Source: Diplonema papillatum (Eukaryota; Euglenozoa; Diplonemea; Diplonemida; Diplonemidae). From it: a DNA stretch of 64,000 nucleotides. Of this stretch, positions 19,134-29,600 are shown one piece after another. The number at the start of each line of letters is the position of its first letter. The first letter of the stretch is position 1. The notes beneath the pieces were generated by a model. The model did not search any database. It saw nothing but the letters and a program-made list of their open reading frames with translations, and was not told where the DNA came from. Made by a program: the position numbers and the translations under genes. Location: positions 62,001 to 126,000 of the forward strand of contig JAPJBO010000246.1 of the NCBI GenBank assembly GCA_030068145.1, written 5' to 3'.

Positions 19134-20287
19134 GACGGGTTCGATCTCGGCCGAAGCTTCACGTTGGAAACACGCTCGCAAAGTTGCGGAGCCCGCGGTC
19201 ACAGAGGCCGGTGGGGCGAGGTTGTGGGGTCGTCTGTACGTTTCCGCACCGTGTGTACGGCCAGGGTCTACGTGCCCGGTGTCTCAAAAAAATGGTAGGC
19301 TTTCGGCAGCTCAGTTGTGTTCGATCTGTTTCGGAAGTAAATGTTTACATTGCTACGGCACGGAAAGACTAGACCTCTTTGGAGTTAGGCCAAGTTGAAC
19401 GGTAGTCGTAGTGAGCCTGGTTGAAAGAACCCAAAGGAACGCATAGTGAGGCCTCAGAGTGCCTGAGTCGTTCAGCGAAGAATCGTTGGAGTACGGTTGG
19501 GCACATTCTGCTTGTTCTCTGTGTGTACCCCCTTTCCTCACCCGCCCGCATTTCTTTCCTCGGATGGACGTTGGTCTTCGCGACGTGAAATCTTCTTTCT
19601 GGATGGTCAGGCCGTACCACCATGTGTTCATCGGCCTTGCCGCGGTAAAACTTGGTAATAGTAAGTCTGCGCACTGCTGGTCGTACCTGGTCTGATACCA
19701 TTGGGATACACTGCAATACTACACGCACGCAGTTGCAGTGTGATACAGAGTAACTGTGGTGAACCAAACCCATGGAGGAGTCGTAGACATGTGGATGCTA
19801 CTAAACCTGCTACCATTGGTTCCCCAGTTCAGTCGCTCTTTGTATGTCACATGCTCCTTTGCCAACCAACTAGCACAAGCAAAGGATCTCTTCCCCCACC
19901 CGTCAAGCGCAAATGTGTGATCGCTACCGACGCAATCCCTTCAGTTCTTGTGTTTTTTTAGTAGATGTCCGCCCGTTTGTGTCCGAACAGTGTTCACCGT
20001 GGAGGGGGGTTTGTCAACAAGCGAACTTTATCTCCATGAAAAAGGCACCAAGTTCACCCATCTTTAAGCCAGACCACGGAGGTTTAGCTCTCCAACGCAC
20101 TGCACAGCCGCATCTGGGGCGTCAGGGCGAAGGGGCGAGTTTGTTTGCGGAACCTTTCTCTCTTTGCCACCCTCTTAGTTAGTTAGAGCGTGTCTCCGTG
20201 CTCTGCACTGGGTGGGGGTCTCGAGGATGTGTCCTCGTATTTGTCATTGTACCTCAACCATTATCTTTTCCCCCGTCTGTTGCTGCT

Positions 20288-20410
20288 TGCGGGAGCAAAG
20301 CTTCTGTTTGCGCCGCAGAGGTTTTGCAAAGCGCGGAAGTGAAATGGCCACCGACTTTCCAAACAAAAGCGTCAAGGCGTGGCGTACCTTGAGGCTTGGC
20401 GCTCGCGCCG
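20288..20410 (-). repeat. Divergent SINE-like family D copy
   Basis: The reverse complement aligns with the 42060-42150 part of the element at 41936-42244. It shares GCGCCAAGCC(T/C)CAAGGT and GCCACGCCTTGA, then a GTCGGT(G/A)GCCA stretch. It is more diverged than the other copies and shows no flanking duplication. Confidence 0.65.
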
Positions 20411-20710
20411 AATGCAAGCCATTAGAGACGTGACCAACAGGTCAAGACGCACAAGATTGTGAATATGCAACTGTGGGTGCGGTCCTAGGATGACAGCGGC
20501 CTAAATTAATGCTACTACCCCATCCGTTGCGCTCATTTTGCGAGCTCCAATGTTGGCTTCTAATGGGCAAACCACGCTGATGTGGAGCGTATTGGTCCGG
20601 CTCATTGCAAGAGGCATCCGAGTTGCGTTAGATTGACACGAAGCAAACTGTCGAGCAAGCAGAGTGTGGGGAGTGCGAACCTGTTTTCTCCTTTTTTAGA
20701 TACCGACCGC

Positions 20711-20737
20711 TTGCGGCAGCGCCATGCGCTGCCGCAA
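20711..20737. repeat. Perfect 12-bp hairpin with 3-nt loop
   Basis: TTGCGGCAGCGC, loop CAT, then its exact complement GCGCTGCCGCAA. It lies in the spacer far from any called gene end; the function is unknown. Confidence 0.8.
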
Positions 20738-22389
20738 TTATTCAAAGTCAAGTTCCTCGTCTCGTTCTTTCTTATTTATTCCATTGACCTATCTCATTAG
20801 GCACTGCGCTCCGAACGAGTTCCTTTTCATTCTGTTGCTGCAGAAAATGCTGGCCTTGCCGGGACCCACATCCTGCAATAACACAATCTTCAATCGAAGA
20901 AGCATGCAGGGACTTTCGAAATTGCATATTGTCTGTAACTGTTAGCTTCTCACAATTTGCACTGAGAGCCTCGGGATCTTCCCGCACCGTGTATTGCACG
21001 CAGCATCTCGGGAGTTTCTCACGCCGTGCTGTATACACAGCAAGGGAATCGCATTGACCCCCTACCGTTTTGTTCCGCTCATGCACGCATGGGCAACGCC
21101 GACACGTAGTGCCGTAGGCGACCACATCCACAATCGCACGCCCGGCAATTTGACCTGTGTGCCCGCGTTGTCGCAGGCTCGTCCGGGTCAACCCACGGCG
21201 TCGCTTCCCTCTATATCGGCCACACTTACAACCGGTACCCTCGCGCGTCTGCCAATGCGCCGTACGCGTCGTTGCCGCCTCAACGAAGTCGCGTCCTGCA
21301 TCGCGCTTCCATCTGTATCGGCTTCATTCTCCGCTTCCCTTCAGTCACGTCCTGCATCGTGCTTCCATCAGCATTGGCTTCCTTCTCGCTTCCCTTCGTC
21401 TCGGCTCCTCAGAGACATTCTCAAGGATTCGCTCGTCCTGTTCTTCTTCCGTGCCAATCGGCCGGCATTCCCTGATTTTTGTGTCCAATATTCCGCAGTT
21501 AAAGGGCTCCGAGAGAGCCTGCGCGTAATTTTCCCCACTACACAGCAGAAACAATAAGGTACTGACTCCAATGTCCGTGCGAGGAAACGCACGTTTCCTC
21601 AGCGCTTTCGATTCACCTTTTCGTTGCTTTCTCTATGTCAGCGCAGTCGTGGTGACTACAAGAACATACAGGTAGGTAGGAAGAGTCCCTGGGTGCCAAG
21701 GCGTGACTACCCCCGCCCTCCGGTCCCTCCCACGGAGCCGTCCCGGAGGAGCTAGCCTGCAACACACACGTGTTCTCTCTTTGTGTCTCTTTGTTCTTTT
21801 TTGTGTCTACCAAATGCAATTTGTCAAGAACAAAAACCGATCAATGGCAGCGCACTATCCTCACACCCGTCAGATGAACAAAACAGATTCGAAGCAGCGC
21901 ACAAACAAGTAGTTGATTGCCCTACTAGGTATAGTGGGACCAGCATCCAAAGGGTTGTCGACGTTTCGAGGATCCTCGCCGGAAGGGAGAAGCTCACGAA
22001 ACTTTTTCTGTTCTCCAAAAACGCGGCTCGCTGTTTTGCAAGTCCGTGTTGTCGGCCGAGCGGGGAGCAAGCAATTAGTTTCCTTTTCTTACTCTTCTGG
22101 GGCAGGAGGAGTGAGCAGCCGAGAGTCCTAGAGTCTTCTCGGATGCGTGTTCTGATCGAAAGCGTTGGAACAGAATCTCTGTGTAAAGAGTGACAACACG
22201 GTAGGGACGGCATGCATATGTGCGCTTGCACCGCCTTCACTGTCTCAGCTAGTACAGCAAGATTCAGCATTTCTCGCACTTTCTGTGTCACCAGCGACAA
22301 GATCTTTCAGCACAGGCACGATTGAAAAAGCAGCAGGGGGGAGGCCTGATGCGCACACGGATTGTGCAAGGTTAGACGAGCATGGTGTG

Positions 22390-23682
22390 ATGATTGACAC
22401 ACTCCTAGACTCCAACGCCGACCTTCTCCGCTATGTGAACGCGTGCGCCTCGAAACGCGCGGCAGCGGAGGGGGTCGGCACGGCGGGCTTCAGCAGCGTG
22501 CCGCCGGTCGAAGCGTTCTCGCAGGGCCGCTGCGGGAAGAGCGGCGGAACGGTGACGAGGGCGGACGTCCTGCGCGACCTGCTGCGGGAAGGCGACGTTG
22601 CGTACGTGACCGCCACCGCCGCCGCCGGCGGCAGCGGCGGGGCGAAGGCGCCGAAGGGCCGCGGCTTCGAGCTGCAGGCGGTGTCGCGGTGGGACAAGCG
22701 GGCGCGGTCCTTGCAGAGGGCGGAGTGGGCCGGCGTCTGCTTGGAGCCCCTCCACGTCACGGCGTCGATCCTCGAGGCGAAGTCGCTTGGCGACTCGGGC
22801 AGCGAGCCGCACGAGTCATACCGGGGCGTGGTTGTCGACATCCCTGCGTACACACCGGGTCAGTCAGGTCCAGAGAGACCGTCGAACATACTGATCAGCA
22901 TCCAAGAGCAGAACGTGGCGGCCGAGATGCAGGGCTTCGTCCACCTCGGGAGATGCGGACCCTACGACTACAAACGGGACTCGCAGCCAGCGGACACCGC
23001 CCCGGCGCCCATGCTCTGCTACTGGGACGAGCATTTCGACGCGAGCACGCAGCCCGCCTACCTCAAGCTCCTCGCCCAAGACCCCCGCTTCCAGAACCCG
23101 TACAGCGTTGAAACCATGGCCGCGTCTCTCGCGGTCTCCCTCAGCGCGTTCCCGGCCAAGGTTTCCCCGTTGGACGCCGGCGGCGACAGCTACGTCACCC
23201 TGCGCGAAAAGCAGCACGCTTTGTTCAGCCAGGAGAACGTGGTCAAAGGCGTTGCCGCTAGCCGGCAGGGTCGGCACGCGGAGGCGATTTCGCTCTACAA
23301 CGTGGCGCTCGCCTACCACAAAGACAACCCCGACGCGTATGTCGGCAAGGGCGCGTCACTAGCTAACACCGGGTCGTATCACAAGGCCTTGGAGCAGTTC
23401 GACAAGGCGCTAGAGGTCGACCGGCGGCACGCCAACGCGGGCAAGTACAGGCTTGCCGTCCTCGCCAAGATCGACGCCGCCGCGCGGAAGGAGAGTGCCG
23501 CCGCTGCGAAGCCGCCCCCCGCGCCCCCGGCCGACGCCGGCGACGGGCAGCAGCAGCAGGCGCGGAAGCGCGTGCTCGAAGCGCTGCGGAGCAGCAGCGA
23601 GAGCGTCTCGAGCGGGGACCGAAAGCGGAGGAAGAAGAAGGACAAGAAGCGCAAGAAAGAAAAAGGTCGCGGGAAGAAATAG
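22390..23682 (+). CDS. TTC14: TTC14-like protein: S1-type domain plus TPR repeats, basic tail
   Basis: A 430-aa protein if started at ATG 22390 (MIDTLLDSNADLLRYVN); the open frame runs further upstream without another ATG, so an upstream exon is possible. Residues about 55-155 align with the S1-like domain of TTC14 (LRDLLREGDVAYVTA, then EPLHVTASILEAK). Residues about 265-360 match its core: LREKQHALFSQENVVKGV, GRHAEAISLYNVALAYH, AYVGKGASLANTGSYHKALE, RRHANAGKYRLAVL, which form two TPR units. The tail (395-430) is rich in lysine, arginine and serine, as in animal TTC14. The family's molecular role is poorly known; S1 and the RS/K-rich tail suggest RNA binding (inference). Two broken partial copies follow directly. 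Confidence 0.75.
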   Translation: MIDTLLDSNADLLRYVNACASKRAAAEGVGTAGFSSVPPVEAFSQGRCGKSGGTVTRADVLRDLLREGDVAYVTATAAAGGSGGAKAPKGRGFELQAVSRWDKRARSLQRAEWAGVCLEPLHVTASILEAKSLGDSGSEPHESYRGVVVDIPAYTPGQSGPERPSNILISIQEQNVAAEMQGFVHLGRCGPYDYKRDSQPADTAPAPMLCYWDEHFDASTQPAYLKLLAQDPRFQNPYSVETMAASLAVSLSAFPAKVSPLDAGGDSYVTLREKQHALFSQENVVKGVAASRQGRHAEAISLYNVALAYHKDNPDAYVGKGASLANTGSYHKALEQFDKALEVDRRHANAGKYRLAVLAKIDAAARKESAAAAKPPPAPPADAGDGQQQQARKRVLEALRSSSESVSSGDRKRRKKKDKKRKKEKGRGKK

Positions 23683-23807
23683 ACGCCTTGACACCGAGGA
23701 TCGGTACTGAAGATCGTGTATCGAGCAAGTTTTTACCCCTGTGCTCTACGCGAGATTTCTGTATTCGCTGAGCTTGCCTTAGGACACCTGCGGTAATGTG
23801 TAACAGA

Positions 23808-24273
23808 TGTCGCCAGCTACGTCACCCTGCGTGAAATGCAACACGCGTTGTCAGCCAGGAGAACGTGGTCAAAGGCGTTGCCGCTAGCCGGCAGGGTGGC
23901 ACGCGGAGGCGATTTCGCTCTACAACGTGGCGCTCGCCTACCACAAAGACAACCCCGACGCGTATGTCGGCAAGCGCGCGTCACTAGCTAGCACCGGGTC
24001 GTACCACAGGGCCTTGGAGCAGTTCGACACGGCGCTGGAGGACGACCGGCGGCACGCCAACGCGGGCAAGTACAGGCTTGCCGTCCTCGCCAAGATCGAA
24101 CGCCGCCGCGCGGAAGGAGAGAGCCGCCGCCGCGAAGCCGCCCCCGGCGCCCCCGGCCGACGCCGGCGACGGGCAGCAGCAGCGAGAGCGCCTCGGGCGG
24201 GGACCGCAAGTGGAGGAAGAAGAGGGGCAAGAAGGAGAAGCGCGAGAAGGACAAGGGTCGCGGGAAGAAATAG
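23808..24273 (+). pseudogene. Decayed partial copy of the TTC14-like gene, copy 1
   Basis: It repeats about 23190-23682 of the parent, from SYVTLREK through both TPR units to the GRGKK end and stop. Small deletions break the frame (GAAATGCAACACGCGTTGTC near 23833, and a one-base loss in CAGGGTGGCACG). The central part still reads AYHKDNPDAYVGK. Confidence 0.9.
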
Positions 24274-24337
24274 CCCGCGGCTCTTGCGGCGACGGGGTTC
24301 GGAGGAGAAGCGCAGTATTCGTCAGCGCATTCTCGAC

Positions 24338-24520
24338 CACGGTTTCCCCGTTGGACGCCGGCGGTGACAGCTATGTCATCCTGCGTGAAAGCAGCCACGA
24401 AGAACGTGGTCAAAGGCGCACCCGCCGCCAGCAGGGTCGGCACGCGGAAGCGGTTCCGCTCTGCAACCTGGCACTCGCCACCACGACGACAACCCCGACG
24501 CCTGTGTCGGCAAGGGCCGT
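24338..24520 (+). pseudogene. Decayed partial copy of the TTC14-like gene, copy 2
   Basis: It repeats about 23155-23360 of the parent (GTTTCCCCGTTGGACGCCGG onward) with more substitutions and deletions than copy 1. It stops before the second TPR unit. It lies head-to-tail after copy 1. Confidence 0.85.
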
Positions 24521-24768
24521 AGTTCTCGCGGCAATGGCATTCACCCACAGGATCCCTCTGCCGCACACAAAATGCCTCTTTGAAACTCTTGTCCTCCATA
24601 TCCTCCACATCAGGAACGCGGAAACTCAGTCAATTGCATTTCTTCTTGAGATCCCTCCTCGCAGTACCACACTCACGCGCACGCACCGTCGCAATGCCGA
24701 GTCATTGTTGTCAAGTGTTTGTCACTCACAAGTTAGCAAAATACCGGGGTCTGCAGTTTCATTCATCT

Positions 24769-24880
24769 TGAATAACCACCTGCTTCGTAGGAAATGCTCA
24801 GGAACCCGCGGAGCTGCCCGCGTGAAACACAGGTTGGTGTTGTTTATTGCCGGGGTGTGTAAGCGATCGACAAACCCATT
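24769..24880 (+). repeat. Truncated element with family A-type left end
   Basis: AATAACCACCTGCTTCGTAG then GAAATGCTCAGGA matches the left terminus of family A. GTGAAACACAGGTT and GTGTGTAAGCGATCGACAAA follow with deletions. The right terminus is absent. Confidence 0.7.
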
Positions 24881-25088
24881 TCCGGAAAGTGAGCTGGCAT
24901 TCACCTCGTTGGTTTGATCGGTATGAGATCGGGCTGGGTCAGACCCAGCAGCCCCCGCCGAGATTTTCCGGTTCGGTTCACTGAATTCCGTCTTGCTCTG
25001 CTTATCACGGAGGGCGCCGAAGCTACAGAGCGTGTTGTTCCTCTTTGCCTGAGGTGCGAAGTTCGCGCTCTCTCTCTCTCTCTACCTC

Positions 25089-25313
25089 TTGCCTGGCTTT
25101 TTCCTGGACGCCGAACTCCGTGCTCTCAAGCTGCCACTCCTTTGTACACAATGCCATGCCGGATATGAGGCACCTTGGGAAGTGCTCCGTGCCATCACAG
25201 GTGAATACCTGGGCAAACACCCAAGGCGTGAATACATGAAGATGCAATTCGATGACCCCTCGGCAAAGCTATCACAACGTGAATACCTGGACAAGCTATC
25301 GAATGCTACCTAA
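25089..25313 (+). other. Coding-like fragment, unidentified
   Basis: An open stretch reading LPLLCTQCHAGYEAPW then EVLRAITGEYLGKHP and LSQREYLDKLSNAT before a stop. Its composition is less GC-rich than the genes here. A short CxxC and a charged helix-like end could belong to a mobile-element protein, but no family is recognised. It may be chance. Confidence 0.2.
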
Positions 25314-25909
25314 GCAAGCTATGATACTTGACTACGTCATGAATGATACCTGGACAAGCTATTCGATGTTGCCTGAACAAGACGTGTGATGATACCTGGC
25401 CACGTCATTGATTGCTACCTGGTCGAGCTATCAAAACTGTCATCAGCCGGTTGGCAGCACTAGACGATCTTTCCACTACTACAGCCGGACGATGACTTCT
25501 TCAACTCAAAGGTGAAACATAGCATGGCCTGCTCATTGGGTTCTGTTCAGCTCACAGCACCACAAAAAAAAAAAAAAAAACGGTTCTAGTCCGATGATAG
25601 GCCCCCGAAATCTTGTCGTTTCGGCGAAAAAGTCCTTAATTTTTCGGACCCGCCGAGAACACACACACAGACACAGACAGACAGACAGACGCACAATAGC
25701 GCTCATAAAGACAGACAGACGCACAATAGCGCTCATGAATATGTAGTCATGCTCCTTCGGAGCGTGGTACTTCCTCAAGCCGGGCCTCACAGTGTGTTTT
25801 GTATGTACTGTTTTGCAACCGAACCCGCACGCTTCAGGGGGAATAGAGGGAGAAACAGAGGAAAATAGAAGAAACACAAGCAAAGAAGGATACCCATCCT
25901 CTTTGTTCT

Positions 25910-25929
25910 CCCCCCCCCCCCCCCCCCCC

Positions 25930-25961
<32 letters not shown>

Positions 25962-25962
25962 T
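25910..25962 (+). repeat. Long C-tract
   Basis: An almost uninterrupted run of about 52 cytosines with one A. The minus strand is a long G-run able to form quadruplexes. It lies about 650 bp upstream of the PERK-like start. Confidence 0.9.
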
Positions 25963-26615
25963 ACGTGTCTATCCGCCTCGTTTAAGAGTCTCTTGGGGGG
26001 CTTTTTCTTACACGGCTTCTCCTCCTAACACACCCCCTCCGTTTTTAGAACACATCCACACTTTCCCAGAGTAAAATGGCCATTCACTAAGAACCAGCGG
26101 AAAACCAGGGCTGACACGCGTATTTCGCGTCTCGACTCACCTTTTCCGTTTTTTTTTTTTGCGCCAAGGCCCCAGGTCTTCCGTTGCCCACAAAAGAAAA
26201 GAAGGAAAAGAAGAAGAAGAAGAAGAAAGGTTACGTTTCGGTTCTACTTGTTCGGGTCATCTGTCCGTCCTCAGTTTCGTGTGCGCCCTATTTCCCCTTT
26301 CTTGCGTTGTATCTTTCGGGGTCTCTGTTGCCATTCTGCCCACAGCCCTCTCTCCCCCACTTTGCTTTCGCCTTCTTGCCCAGCAGCTCTCCCGGCAGGA
26401 GAAGCAGCGACCCCAAGCGGTTGTGGCGCTCGTACCCACCACACCGCAACGCGCGCGCGCCCGACGAAGGAGAAGTCGTCGTCCCTTTTTTTTTCTTTCA
26501 TTTCCCTCTTCATCACCCTATCCCCGGGGCCTCGCCGCCCGGGCTCCGTTGCTCCTTTCCCGGGTTGCCCTCTCCTTCGTCTGCCCCCTCCTGCCATCGG
26601 TTCGAACGGGTATTT

Positions 26616-29600
26616 ATGAGGTGGACCCCCGGCGAGATTGCTTCATGCAGAGGGGTGTTTCGGGGTAGCGGCGGGTTGATGCTGCTGGCGTTCGCGGCGG
26701 CAGCGGTAGCGTCGGTCGGTGGTGTTGGCGGCGTGGGGGACCAGTGCGAGGAGAAGGGCGGCAAGGGAGAGCTGCAGGTGGCCCCGAAGCCGTTTCCGCC
26801 TAAGCTGCGCCACCCCGCTGTGTACATCGTGACCGCGAGCGACGGGAAGCTCGTCGGCATCGACTCAGCCACGGGGCACGTCCTCTGGAGCATCTCCACC
26901 GGCGGCAACCTCGTTTCCCGCACAGGCGATTCGCCGTTCATCCCCGCCTACAAAACCGCCGACTGCTCGACGCTCTCCAGCGAGACCGACTCCGTCGACT
27001 TCTACCTCAAGGAAGGCGACATATTAAGACGGCAAGGCAAGCTCGACGAAGTAACGGGCCAGCCTCCTAACAACGTGTTTTGGGCTGCGAAGGACGTGAA
27101 GGAGTTCGAGATCGATTACTTGGGCGGAGTCGTCGTGGATCCCGAGGCGGAGACGGTGCTTGATGTAATCCGGCACGACATCACGCTGAAGGTGAAGCAG
27201 GGCGGGGAAGAGAGCACGCAGACCGTCGGCAACGTCAACGTTTTCAGGAAGCCGCGGCCCGCGCACGACGACCGGGACGACGCTTCCTCCAGGGCCACGT
27301 ATCCCGGACAGGAACCGGAAAGCGGTTCCAAATCCGAAATAGACGCAGCAACAGGCGTCCCCAACGTCGCTTCCTCCCAGAGACCGCGAGACGCGAGCCC
27401 TCGGCTCGTCGCGACGGCCGAAGGGCGGTTGTTCGGCGTCGATCCGGTCACCGAAAGCATCCTCTGGGAGACTCGGCTGCCGGCGAGTCCCGTCAAACTG
27501 CACAAGGTCACCCCGGGCCTGGTCGAAGAGGTCCGCATCCTCTTGAACCCGCTTTCGCAGGACACCGCGATAGATGGGCATTCCCTGTTGCAGCAGTTTG
27601 CCCTCGACGTCACCCACGCTTCGCAGTCCATCATCGACGACGTCCCGTTCCTGCACACGCTGCTGACGCCGGCGGGGACGAAGCAGTCCCTCACGTACAG
27701 CGCGCAGCCCATCCACATCTGGGACAAGAAGTCTGCCGTTCAGAAGCTGACCATCAAGCCCCGGCCGCAGCTGCCGAGCGCCTCCGGCGACGACACCTCG
27801 CACGCCCGGGACACGGACATCTACGACGCGTTCGACTCGCACTCCCGCCAGCACCGCTCGGGCCTGTCTGATGAACACCGGCCGGCGCTTGTGCACGACC
27901 ACTTCGGACAGCCCGTGGACGTCGGACCGGTCGTGCGGTTTCTGGTCGACACGGAGCTGCTGCCCCTCGGCAGCGGCGGGCTCGTCGTGCACCCCGACTT
28001 CGACTCGATGGTCGCTGAGGGCCAGGCGGTCACCTACGACCTCGCGTCGTACCTCCCCGCCTCGTGGCACATCCGGCCGCTCTCCCTCGTATCACCGTCG
28101 GTGGACGAGCCGCCCGGTTTCGACGCGGCTGGCGCGATACCCGCTGCCAGAGAAAACGAGAGCACTCGTCGCGATTCGCCGAACGGCAGCGCTGACTCGT
28201 CCGACGCACACAACCCGTCGGGTGGCGGGAAATCGGACCTGTCCGTGGTGGAACTGCCGGGCGCGCTGCCGGGGAGGCTGAAGGACCCGAAGGACCCCGT
28301 GCAAACGGGCGGGGCGCGGGCGTCCGGGCTGGGGGTGGTGTGGGTCTTTTTGGGAGGGGTGCTCACCGCTGTCCTGCTGCTGATCATCTCGATCGGCCTC
28401 CGCAGCAACACCGCGATCGACCTGTTCAAGCGGAAGGACGCGCCGACGGTGCTGTCGAACCTGTCCAGCGCCGTGTCCGCGCCGTTCCCGGCCGTATCAG
28501 CATCGCCGACCCTCCGACACTCGACCAGCCCTTCGTCGCCCCCTGTCGAGTCCCCCGTGATATCTCACAGGAGCACCCCTGCCACGGCGCCGGCCCAGCC
28601 GCCGCCGGCGGGGCTCCTCTCCGACGCGACACCCGCCGACGAAGTCGGCGCGTGTCCGTCGGCGCAGGCGCATGGCGCTGGCGTGTCGGGGTCGTTCGGG
28701 ATCACGCCGGAGGCGAGTTCCGCCACCGCGACGACAGTGCCGGCGGCGGACCCGTCGAGCTCTTCGGGGAGCGGGGCGTCGGGCCGGCTGCCCGTGAAAA
28801 AGAAGCCGTCACGCGGCGGCGGCGGCTGCGAAAAAGCGAGCGTGTCCGCGCACTCCGGCCCGCGCGGCAGCCAGGGCAGCCGCGCGATCAGCTCCGGTGC
28901 CGGGCAGGACGAGCGGTGCTCGGAGAAGAGCAAGTCTTCCGGAGCGATCGAAGGCAGCGGCGTGAGCTCACAAGACAAGGGCGCGAAGGAGAGCGTCGAG
29001 GTGGAAGGCCGGCTGACAGAGGAGGTGCTGAACCGGGTGCGGGAGTTCCGTGTGCGGCTGCCGAAGGGGGGCAAGTCGGACCGGTCCCTCTCGGGGGCCT
29101 CCTCCGCGTCGGGGTCGACGGATTCCACGTCCACCACGACTTCGACGACGTCCTCCTCCTCGTCGGGGAGGCCGCTGCGGGGGCGGGTGTTTAAATCGCC
29201 CGCGTCCCCCCCGCCGAAGCCGGCGGCCCCCTCGAAGCCAGACCCCGCCCGGCGCCTCGCGCCGTGCATCGCGGTCCCGACGGCCCGCGCGAAGGCGGCG
29301 GGCGCGTCGCGAAAGCGGTCCCTGAAAGCGAGCGTCAGCAACACCCGCCCGGCGCTTGTTCCCCCGCCGCCGCCGCCGCCGGACGCGGACGGCGGGAGTC
29401 CGGTGTTCACGCAGGCGGGGCAAGACACGTCGTTCTCCCCAATCGCGAGTTACCCGGCGCCGTCGTCGTCGGATGGTACCGAAGAGTCAACCGGGAGGAA
29501 GCTCACGTCCCGGTCGCAAGGCTCGTCGAGGACGCCGAAGGCCGGCAGGAGGCCGCATCGCAGGTCTCCGTCGAAGCGCGACGTCTTCGAATCGAGCAGC

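Larger units (their letters stand above)
19134..22389. other. Spacer between HEAT-type and TTC14-like genes
   Basis: No gene is supported. It contains a divergent SINE-like copy (20288-20410), a perfect short-loop hairpin (20711-20737) and a pyrimidine-rich stretch. The ORFs are short, overlapping and without motifs. Confidence 0.7.
24521..26615. other. Spacer between TTC14-like copies and the PERK-like gene
   Basis: It holds a truncated A-type element (24769-24880), a coding-like piece (25089-25313), short repeats of ACCTGGACAAGCTAT type (25200-25420), a CAGA/CACA-type run with a duplicated CGCACAATAGCGCTCAT (25660-25740) and a C-tract. From about 26335 the sequence is pyrimidine-rich, ending CTCTCCCGGCAG at 26398, a plausible trans- or cis-splice acceptor before the next start. 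Confidence 0.65.

Noticed and set aside
26184..26615. N-terminal extension of the PERK-like ORF upstream of 26616
   Set aside because: Low-complexity Lys and Pro/Ser runs from a pyrimidine-rich leader; ATG 26616 starts directly on a signal peptide.
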